64,000 bases of DNA from CBDDGJ01 sp965227805. GTDB lineage: Bacteria > Pseudomonadota > Alphaproteobacteria > RS24. The notes below the pieces were generated by a model. The model was not told the origin of the DNA and searched no databases. It was given only the letters and a program-made list of their open reading frames with translations. This document shows, piece after piece, positions 9,968 to 16,832 of the stretch. Within the stretch, counting starts at the first letter, position 1. Every line of letters begins with the position of its first letter. A program made the position numbers and the translations under genes. The stretch is from positions 496,001-560,000 of the forward strand of contig CBDDGJ010000003.1 of assembly GCA_965227805.1 (NCBI GenBank), read 5' to 3'.

Positions 9968-10015
9968 GCAGAAAAGACAGGCTAGTTAATAGGATGATAA
10001 ATAAACGGGGCATGT
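9968..10015 (-). pseudogene. 5' stub of an orphan CDI module (signal peptide only)
   Basis: ATG at 10015 reads MPRLFIILLTSLSFLL before hitting the IS-A right end. This is the same signal peptide that starts the orphan toxins at 12223, 13896 and 63829. IS-A has removed the rest of this module. The preceding gene on the same strand ends 2 bp upstream at 10017, so a further module once continued here. Confidence 0.7.
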
Positions 10016-10016
10016 C

Positions 10017-10418
10017 TTAGGTAGGAAATACTAAAAAAGCGATATACATAGCAAAAGAAAGAACCCCAATGAAAAAGATAAGCCCTATCACTAAACCTTT
10101 ACAAAAATTAGGAGGGCGCTTAGAAGAAAAAGCATAAAAAGCACTAATAATTGCGAGGAAAGTCAATAGAAGAATTAACCATAAAGCGTTTAGAGGAAAT
10201 ATAATATCATCTGTATAATTACGAGCAAACTTACTCGTTCTGTAAATTATGTTTACAAATAAAAGGCCAAACACGGCTCCTGTTGCAACCCCAAATAAAA
10301 ACGTAGGTAGCTTTTTTACAAGGGTTTCATTTGAATGAAACATAAAAAAGCTTATCAAATAAGCCACGATAAATGGGAAAACAATCATGACACTGAGTGC
10401 TATTTCATCTTCTGACAT
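10017..10418 (-). CDS. Multi-pass membrane protein, probable CDI immunity protein
   Basis: A 133-residue protein with about four transmembrane segments. It shares a pattern with the proteins at 10569 and 16404: K..P.FLFG.A.G near residue 40, a D..I.FP stretch in the middle, and SSK.P.F.KGL.IG before the last helix. That family relation and the place behind a toxin gene argue for an immunity role at the inner membrane. It follows the 10569 immunity gene with a 150-bp gap and has no toxin directly upstream, so it is likely an orphan immunity gene. No known family is recognised. Confidence 0.6.
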   Translation of the reverse strand: MSEDEIALSVMIVFPFIVAYLISFFMFHSNETLVKKLPTFLFGVATGAVFGLLFVNIIYRTSKFARNYTDDIIFPLNALWLILLLTFLAIISAFYAFSSKRPPNFCKGLVIGLIFFIGVLSFAMYIAFLVFPT

Positions 10419-10568
10419 ATTGATATTTTCTAATTAAACCTTCTCTTTAAATTTTGAAAAATAGGTTCTATAAGATAGTTGTTAATAAAAATTCAGCACA
10501 ATCATAAATATCTGCAATTCTAAACCACTAGCTATAAAATCCAAACTTTATAATTCACTTTATCACCA

Positions 10569-10955
10569 TTAATCAATAAATGGAGAATACCATAAAAAAC
10601 ATTCTGTTAATAGGATAGTTCCTATCAACAAACTTTTATAAAAGGCAGGAGAAATTTTAGAAGATATAGCAAACAAAGTACTAATAATCATGATAACCGC
10701 CAATGCAATAAAATAAGACATAATAATAGAAAAAGGGAAAACTAACCCCTTATCATTATTGGCCAAATGAAAAACATTAAAGACCATATGAAAATACAAA
10801 ACATTAATCACATTTAATATTGCAATGCCGAATAAAAACTTAGGTGCTTTTTTCATTAAATTCTTATTAAGGCGAAGAACAAAAAAATTCATAAAATAAA
10901 TCGCGAGATAGGCATAAATAATTTCTATGCTGACGAATATAAAGCTTCTAAACAC
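10569..10955 (-). CDS. Multi-pass membrane protein, probable immunity to the 10988 toxin
   Basis: A 128-residue protein with about four hydrophobic helices, KKAPKFLFGIAILN, VFPFSI and SSKISPAFYKSLLIG marking the shared family pattern. It begins 32 bp downstream of the orphan toxin stop (10988), the usual toxin-immunity order. The 5' end of this gene (MFRSFI) and the toxin tail are duplicated at 15804-16348, where an IS481 element cut the immunity gene away. Membrane location suggests it blocks toxin action or passage at the inner membrane. Confidence 0.65.
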   Translation of the reverse strand: MFRSFIFVSIEIIYAYLAIYFMNFFVLRLNKNLMKKAPKFLFGIAILNVINVLYFHMVFNVFHLANNDKGLVFPFSIIMSYFIALAVIMIISTLFAISSKISPAFYKSLLIGTILLTECFLWYSPFID

Positions 10956-11482
10956 GATGAAATACCCCTAATAATTGTTACAATAGACTAATCTTGTGCG
11001 GGTATTCGATCTTCCGGTAAATACCCTGGAACATTAAATTTTTCATTCCTAATTATTCCAAAAGTTATCCCTCCCTGTGGAACAGTATTAGAGCTTTTTT
11101 CACCAGTAATCGTCAAAAGACCATCCTGGTCCAATGGGAAAAGAACAACACCACCACTTTTACTTTCAAGTTCACCATAAGTTATCGGAGAGCGCCCAGA
11201 GCTTTCAAAGAACACTCTTGCATCTGTATTACTATTTGGTAATTTCTCTGATGAAGCGCGATTTTCAAGCACTTCATAGTCTATATTAGCTGCATTACTA
11301 GGATAGTATGGGCTATTTTCTAGTGTAATGAATTTGTGTTGCTCCATAGCTTCATCTTCAAATGGTCTGCTTTCTTCATCATTATTATAGACCCTTAAGT
11401 GGTTTACGTTACCATTAACATAGTCATCCATAGTAAACGTTCCTTCAGGCACAGCTACCCAACCATTATCTGTATTCATTTT
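10938..11482. repeat. 545-bp direct repeat, copy 1
   Basis: This segment covers the toxin end of the 10988 gene and the first codons of its immunity gene. It is repeated in the same orientation at 15804-16348 with a single mismatch seen (position 11436 against 16302). Confidence 0.9.
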
Positions 11483-12223
11483 ACCATTAACGACAGGAAC
11501 AAGACGTTTTCCTTCTCCTCCAAAATTTCCTGCATCGACTCTTAATGATTCTATAAAATAACCATATCTTACCTTACCATCAGCATCTTTAAATTTTACC
11601 GGCTCGCCAAATTTTTCTTTTTGTTCCGGCGTAAAATCATCTGGGGAGCCACGGTGAATAACCGTAGCTGCATGGTTGGCATCGCTAACCATCCCTAGAA
11701 TTCCCTCCAATCCCCTAGCTATATGGCTCATTGCATTATTTTCAGCTGCGGTTTTTGCGTTTGTTGTGCCTATGGCGATGTCATGTGCGTCGGCGCCGGT
11801 GGCGGTGAGCACGGCTTGTGTTACATTGCCCGCTAATTCAACGCCTTTGTCCCGCCAGACACTTTCTTCAGAATCGCTAATATAGCCATCACCATCTATA
11901 TCGGCCATGTCTGTGTTTTCATTATAGAGCATGCCGACAACTTCGCCTGTCACCTGCCCCAAAGCACCTGCGCCGCAATCACCACTCTGCAAGGCAGCAG
12001 AGGCACAGCCCGTGAGGGCATGTAAACCAAGCTGCGTCGCCGTGCCTATACCATGCTCACCATCAGTTAACTCACCAACTTTCGCCTGCGTCCCTATCTC
12101 GCTCGAAATCGCCTCATTCGCTGTTTCGGCTGTATAAACAGGCAAAGCAGCAGACACAGGCGTAATGCCCTGCCCCAGCAGAAAAGACAGGCTAGTCAAT
12201 AGTGTGATAAATAAACGGGTCAT
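10988..12223 (-). CDS. Signal-peptide-capped orphan CdiA-type toxin
   Basis: 411 residues in three parts. Residues 1-26 are a Sec signal peptide (MTRLFITLLTSLSFLLG..., cut near VSA-AL). Residues 30-150 match the CdiA pretoxin region nearly word for word (ANEAISSEIG, TATQLGLHALTGCASAALQ, QVTGEVVGMLYNE) and include an EF-hand loop, DIDGDGYISDSE (11867-11902). Residues from MSHIARGLEG to the end are a toxin domain homologous to the CdiA C-terminus at 16833 (HAATVIHR, VNGKM, LPNSNTDAR, ESSGR, PGYLPE.RIP). No catalytic motif is recognised. Known orphan cdiA-CT modules usually lack a start and export signal; this one has both. Confidence 0.8.
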   Translation of the reverse strand: MTRLFITLLTSLSFLLGQGITPVSAALPVYTAETANEAISSEIGTQAKVGELTDGEHGIGTATQLGLHALTGCASAALQSGDCGAGALGQVTGEVVGMLYNENTDMADIDGDGYISDSEESVWRDKGVELAGNVTQAVLTATGADAHDIAIGTTNAKTAAENNAMSHIARGLEGILGMVSDANHAATVIHRGSPDDFTPEQKEKFGEPVKFKDADGKVRYGYFIESLRVDAGNFGGEGKRLVPVVNGKMNTDNGWVAVPEGTFTMDDYVNGNVNHLRVYNNDEESRPFEDEAMEQHKFITLENSPYYPSNAANIDYEVLENRASSEKLPNSNTDARVFFESSGRSPITYGELESKSGGVVLFPLDQDGLLTITGEKSSNTVPQGGITFGIIRNEKFNVPGYLPEDRIPAQD

Positions 12224-12360
12224 GTTTTTTATTTCGACTCTTCTTTTATGCTTTCAAGCATCTAGCCACTAATCTACACATTCAAATACACCACACCCCA
12301 AATTAAGGCCTATACAGCATTATGGCAAAATGCTTTATAAAAGAGGTGTAATTAGATTCA

Positions 12361-12810
12361 TTATTGATGGTTTTTTCCCAAGCAAGATTCTCTGTAATCC
12401 CAATCACCATTTTTAAGACCATAATCAAGTACGTTCTTTAGATCGCTATAATTTTTGTCTGACGGAAAATTTATCGAAATATATCGTTTCCTTTCATCAA
12501 GCCCTTCCCATGAAGCACCCAAACCTTCCACAACCAAAACCAATTTATCAAACGTGCTTGTATCAAAAAAAACTACCTGAATCGTGCTATGCTCAGAGGC
12601 TGAAATAAGTGCTAAAAAATATAATTTTCCATTATCATTTTCGACCGAAACTAAATCACCATATGAAATATTTTTTGCAAAGAAGGGAGTGTTTTCAATT
12701 CTATAATTTGAACCAACTTTACTTGCCCAAACACTCTCTTGACGATAATCCCCATTTTCCAACTTATATGTAAGAAAAATTTTACTCATATTCGTATTAA
12801 TGTTTTTCAT
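12361..12810 (-). CDS. DUF4265-like immunity protein
   Basis: 149 residues from the ATG at 12810, resembling DUF4265 proteins, which occur as immunity partners in polymorphic toxin loci: the features are FFAKNISYGDLVSVE, HSTIQVVFFD and the late W..LD.RKRYISINFP. No membrane segment, so a cytoplasmic antidote fits the HNH nuclease toxin upstream. The start overlaps the toxin's stop (12797-12799) by a few codons and has GAGAG upstream, suggesting translational coupling. An alternative ATG is at 12789; the longer frame to 12903 overlaps the toxin and is unlikely. Confidence 0.7.
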   Translation of the reverse strand: MKNINTNMSKIFLTYKLENGDYRQESVWASKVGSNYRIENTPFFAKNISYGDLVSVENDNGKLYFLALISASEHSTIQVVFFDTSTFDKLVLVVEGLGASWEGLDERKRYISINFPSDKNYSDLKNVLDYGLKNGDWDYRESCLGKNHQ

Positions 12811-13896
12811 TAACATTACACTCTCTGCAAAGAACTTGACCATTATCCGGAGTGCCGCTACCTCCCTCGCTTTTCCGTTTAATATGATCGACATTAGCTT
12901 CATTATTTGATGGTGTTACACCTTTTTGAGATTGCTTTGGATCAATGACCTCCAAGCCACAACCTTCACATTTCTCAACTCCACCATTTAGTTCACGGTT
13001 TCTGGTATTTTATCAACCTCAGGTGTTTTTGTTAGGATTTTTGCACTGGCTCCAGGTATAACGGAGCTACCAATTATAAGGGCACCCGCAAGACGATTTT
13101 GTGTTTCCGGAGGAAGCTCATTCCAATTATCAGAAACAACATTACCTGTGGCATCATCTAAATAGGTAAAAGTGGCATCTACAGCCTCGCCTGCTTCCGA
13201 TAAAGTCCCTAATACAGCAACGGTTGCTTCAGGGTGATGTTCCATACCATAGTCCACACCCGCTTCAACCGCTTCGCCCACAGCAGTACTAACTGTATCT
13301 TCCCCTGCACCAACTTTCTCAAGCCCATCAAGCGGGTTGCCATCACCTTCTGCTGTAAGATAAGCTGCAACCGCTACACCCGCAAGGACAATGCCCAATG
13401 CATTATTTTCAGCGGCGGTTGTTGTGTTTGTTGTGCCTATGGCGATGTCATGTGCGTCGGCGCCGGTGGCGGTGAGCACGGCTTGTGTTACATTGCCCGC
13501 TAATTCAACGCCTTTGCTTTTCCAAGCAGCTTCTTCGGTAGCACTGATAGAACCGTCACCATCACTATCTATATCCGCCATGTCTGTATATTCATTATAG
13601 AGCATGCCGACAACCTCGCCTGTCACCTGCCCCAAAGCACCTGTGCCGCAATCACCGCTCTGCAAGGCAGCAGAGGCACAGCCCGTGAGGGCATGTAAAC
13701 CAAGCTGCGTCGCCGTGCCTATACCATGCTCACCATCAGTTAACTCACCAACTTTCGCCTGCGTCCCTATCTCGCTCGAAATCGCCTCATTCGCTGTTTC
13801 GGCTGTATAAACAGGCACAGCAGCAGACACAGGCGTAATGCTCTGTCCCAATAGCAAAGACAGGCTAGTCAATAGTGTGATAAATAAATGGGGCAT
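12797..13896 (-). pseudogene. Signal-peptide-capped orphan toxin with HNH nuclease end, frameshifted
   Basis: From ATG 13896 (SD AAGATAAGG): signal peptide MPHLFITLLTSLSLLLG, then the same pretoxin as CdiA with an EF-hand loop (DSDGDGSISATE), then an Ala/Gly-rich linker ending PGASAKILTKTPEVDKIPE. The frame stops at 12988. In the next frame the sequence continues as NRELNGGVEKCEGCG, NVDHIKRKSEGGSG, NGQVLCRECN and stops at 12797: a textbook HNH endonuclease with CxxC zinc pairs. Adding one A to the GAAACC run (plus-strand T run 12999-13001) joins the two as PENRELN. So the toxin is a DNase inactivated by a one-base loss, unless this is a sequencing error. Confidence 0.75.
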
Positions 13897-13945
13897 ATAT
13901 TTCCTTATCTTTTTTGACATTATATACTGAAAATTCATTATTTTA

Positions 13946-14239
13946 TTAGTTTGCTAGTGCTGAAACTTGCTGAACCCCCAAATGCATGCAACACCCCGCA
14001 CACAAAATATATAAAATGACAGGAAGTTTATAATTTTGTTTAGCTTTATAGAGATAAATTGCAATTAATAATGCATAAAAACTAAAAATAAGAAAATGAG
14101 ATAAAATGAAATATTCAAAACCTCCATTCACTCCGAAAAAACGGAAAAAGATGTTAAATATAAAAAATAATATCGTCCCGTTAAACACCCAAGAAGGTAG
14201 TGTAGCAATTATAAGGAAATATATCGCAATCTTTTTCAT
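13946..14239 (-). CDS. Small membrane protein, paralogue of 14287; probable immunity protein
   Basis: 97 residues, three or four hydrophobic helices. Closely related to the next gene upstream: both start MKK..IYFL.II..LP.W.F and share LIAIYLYK.KQNYKL.VILYILCAG. No known family recognised. They lie between an IS481 element and an orphan toxin on the same strand, a position where CDI arrays hold immunity genes. Their toxin is not present and was probably lost with the IS insertion. Confidence 0.55.
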   Translation of the reverse strand: MKKIAIYFLIIATLPSWVFNGTILFFIFNIFFRFFGVNGGFEYFILSHFLIFSFYALLIAIYLYKAKQNYKLPVILYILCAGCCMHLGVQQVSALAN

Positions 14240-14286
14240 TCCACCCTTTTAACCTTTAAGCGCTCTACCGAAAAACTTCATCACTC

Positions 14287-14613
14287 TTATTGGCTTATTA
14301 TCACTGAAATTATTAGATGAGATCCAAGATGTACAAAGCCACCCGCACACAAAATATATAGAATGACAAGAAGTTTATAATTTTGCTTAGTTTTATAGAG
14401 ATAAATCATAATTAAAAATGTATAATAACTAAAAACAAAAAAATGGAGTGAAGTAAAGAATATAAATTTTCCTTCAAACGGAAGTAAGTCCCTAAGTTCT
14501 AAAGACCAGAAAAAAAAACCAAACGTAAAAAATAAGATTCCATATGCCCATCCACCAAATATCCACAAAGGAAGTGAAATAATCATAAGAAAATATATAA
14601 CAGGCTTTTTCAT
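14287..14613 (-). CDS. Small membrane protein, paralogue of 13946; probable immunity protein
   Basis: 108 residues with about three transmembrane helices and the shared IYLYKTKQNYKLLVILYILCAGG motif. It is separated from its paralogue by 47 bp and from the IS481 end by 15 bp. Tandem duplication of immunity genes is common in CDI arrays; here both copies are unlinked from any toxin. Function is inferred from location only. Confidence 0.55.
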   Translation of the reverse strand: MKKPVIYFLMIISLPLWIFGGWAYGILFFTFGFFFWSLELRDLLPFEGKFIFFTSLHFFVFSYYTFLIMIYLYKTKQNYKLLVILYILCAGGFVHLGSHLIISVIISQ

Positions 14614-14628
14614 TCCATTCTTTTAATT

Positions 14629-15803
14629 TGTAAAACACATTAGTTAATCTGACGTTGAGGATCATTCAGCGCTTGTCATATTTGTTACGCTGTCCGATTG
14701 TTTTGCAACAGGAATTGTCATTTCTGCTGCTAAATGAGCTGCCTCACGGAAAGTTTGCATTGGTGTTTTGCCATAACAATGTTTTCCACTATGCGGTCTC
14801 TGCTCATTATATTTACTTAGCCACATATCCACGTCAAGCTGTAATTCATCGACCGAGTGATAGATTTTCTTGCGAAACGCAATATCATAAAACTCATTCT
14901 TCATCGTCTTATGGAAACGTTCACAAATGCCATTGGTCTGAGGTGAGTTAGCTTTTGTTTTTGTGTGGTCAATATCTTCTGTAGCCAGATAGAGCTGATA
15001 GCTATGGGTCTCAACCTTGCCACAATATTCGGTTCCCCGATCTGTGAGGATACGCCCAAGTGCAACCCCCTGTTCATCGAAGAAAGGAATGACCCTGTCA
15101 TTGAGCATATCAGCTGCGGTAATCGCGCTCTTCTCGATATACAGCTTGGCCAGAGCTACCCGGCTATAGGTATCGATAAAGGTCTGCTGATAAATATGCC
15201 CCACCCCTTTCATGTTCCCGACATAATAGGTATCCTGTGAGCCCAGATAACCGGGGTGATGGGTTTCAATCTCCCCATGTGCTTCCTTGCGGGATTTCAT
15301 CCTCTCAAGTGCAACAATCTGTTCTTCAGTGAGCACAATTCCCTCTTGCGCGGATTTGGCTTCCAAAGCCTTCAGACGCTTCTTCATGGTTTCCAAATCA
15401 TGGCGAAGCCAGATCGAACGAACCCCGCCAGAAGACACAACAATGCCGCGCTGTAATAGCTCCTGTGAGGCGCGTAACTGACCTAGGGCAGGGTTATCAA
15501 TCGCAAGTTCCACCACAGCACGTTCCACATGCTCTGGTACCCGGTTCTTGAGGATCGGTTTCTTGCGGCTGATCTCACGCAGGGCTTCCTCGCCGCCATT
15601 CTCATACAGGCGTTTGAAACGATAAAAGCTATCGCGTGAATAACCCATCGTCTTGCATGCCTGGCTGACGCTCCCTAATTGTTTTGCTAACTCCAAAACC
15701 CCTAGTTTTGGTTTGATTATCTTTTGTTCCAAATTTGTCATCTCTTAATCTCCAATTTAATAACACTATAAATAAAATGTCAGATTAAGTCGTGAGGTTT
15801 ACA
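14629..15803 (-). mobile_element. IS481-type insertion sequence, 1175 bp
   Basis: Ends are imperfect inverted repeats starting TGTAAA and sharing TTAATCTGAC further in (14629 and, as complement, 15803). One long transposase gene fills the element. No clear target duplication is visible: the left flank ends ..TTAATT and the right flank begins TATAAAG. The right flank is the truncated second copy of a toxin/immunity module. Confidence 0.85.
14662..15741 (-). CDS. IS481 family transposase
   Basis: 359 residues. The N-terminal helix-turn-helix (LAKQLGSVSQACKTMGYSRDSFYRFKRLYENGGEEAL) and the DDE core (QQTFIDTYSRVA, LTDRGTEYCG, ANSPQTNGICERFHKTMKNEF) are typical of IS481. Full length and uninterrupted, so probably active. 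Confidence 0.9.
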   Translation of the reverse strand: MTNLEQKIIKPKLGVLELAKQLGSVSQACKTMGYSRDSFYRFKRLYENGGEEALREISRKKPILKNRVPEHVERAVVELAIDNPALGQLRASQELLQRGIVVSSGGVRSIWLRHDLETMKKRLKALEAKSAQEGIVLTEEQIVALERMKSRKEAHGEIETHHPGYLGSQDTYYVGNMKGVGHIYQQTFIDTYSRVALAKLYIEKSAITAADMLNDRVIPFFDEQGVALGRILTDRGTEYCGKVETHSYQLYLATEDIDHTKTKANSPQTNGICERFHKTMKNEFYDIAFRKKIYHSVDELQLDVDMWLSKYNEQRPHSGKHCYGKTPMQTFREAAHLAAEMTIPVAKQSDSVTNMTSAE

Positions 15804-16348
15804 TATAAAGCTTCTAAACACGATGAAATACCCCTAATAATTGTTACAATAGACTAATCTTGTGCGGGTATTCGATCTTCCGGTAAATACCCTGGAACAT
15901 TAAATTTTTCATTCCTAATTATTCCAAAAGTTATCCCTCCCTGTGGAACAGTATTAGAGCTTTTTTCACCAGTAATCGTCAAAAGACCATCCTGGTCCAA
16001 TGGGAAAAGAACAACACCACCACTTTTACTTTCAAGTTCACCATAAGTTATCGGAGAGCGCCCAGAGCTTTCAAAGAACACTCTTGCATCTGTATTACTA
16101 TTTGGTAATTTCTCTGATGAAGCGCGATTTTCAAGCACTTCATAGTCTATATTAGCTGCATTACTAGGATAGTATGGGCTATTTTCTAGTGTAATGAATT
16201 TGTGTTGCTCCATAGCTTCATCTTCAAATGGTCTGCTTTCTTCATCATTATTATAGACCCTTAAGTGGTTTACGTTACCATTAACATAGTCATCCATAGT
16301 AGACGTTCCTTCAGGCACAGCTACCCAACCATTATCTGTATTCATTTT
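15804..16348. repeat. 545-bp direct repeat, copy 2
   Basis: Second copy of the segment at 10938-11482, same orientation, offset 4866 bp. One difference noted at 16302. It ends exactly where the fragment switches to CdiA-type sequence, and begins at the IS481 border. Confidence 0.9.
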
Positions 16349-16387
16349 GCCATTAACAACGCTCACAAGCCGCTCATTGCCTTCCAC
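15804..16387 (-). pseudogene. Chimeric toxin-module fragment
   Basis: 15804-16348 repeats 10938-11482 (toxin tail plus six codons of the immunity gene) with one mismatch seen. Just upstream the sequence switches: GNERLVSVVNGKM at 16349-16387 matches the main CdiA toxin (near 17290-17330), not the orphan toxin. So this is a join between a CdiA-type toxin head and the orphan-type toxin tail. The immunity gene is cut by the IS481 element. Opened only by a GTG, with no signal peptide or pretoxin; not expected to be functional. Confidence 0.75.
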
Positions 16388-16403
16388 TATTAATTAAATA
16401 ATA

Positions 16404-16814
16404 TTAACCAAAGATAATTTCTGCTATAAAAGGAACTATTGGCAAGCAACCTATCAACGTACCTTTCAAAAAACTGGCGCGTTTTTTTTTATAAATAGTG
16501 AAGAAAATAATGGTCACAAAAGTAAGTGGCCCTACAAAAAACAATAAACTAAAGATCGGAAAAAGTAGTAACCCAACTCCTTTCTCATCATGATGAAACT
16601 CAAAAACTTTTATGGTGAAATATGAATATAAAAGAACAATCACATGCCCTGTCGCAATGCCATATAAAGCATCAGCTAATTTCTTTCTTGCTGATTGTTC
16701 ATCAGGAGTAGATTTCATTATCCGAAGCAAATAAAAACTTGCTAGAAAAACAAACGCATAGGAAAATAAAATAGAGGATGTGAAAATAACCCAGTAGACA
16801 ACCTCATCTGACAT
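16404..16814 (-). CDS. cdiI: CdiI-type membrane immunity protein for CdiA
   Basis: 136 residues from ATG 16814, preceded by AAGGAGG. About four transmembrane helices. It shares the ..ALYGIATGH.., FPIFSLLFF and KKRASFLKGTLIGC pattern with the proteins at 10569 and 10017, which sit behind homologous toxins. It starts 19 bp after the cdiA stop, the standard cdiI position. It should protect the producer against the CdiA C-terminal toxin at the inner membrane. The immunity family itself is not one I recognise. Confidence 0.7.
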   Translation of the reverse strand: MSDEVVYWVIFTSSILFSYAFVFLASFYLLRIMKSTPDEQSARKKLADALYGIATGHVIVLLYSYFTIKVFEFHHDEKGVGLLLFPIFSLLFFVGPLTFVTIIFFTIYKKKRASFLKGTLIGCLPIVPFIAEIIFG

Positions 16815-16832
16815 TGGCACCTCCTTTATTTA

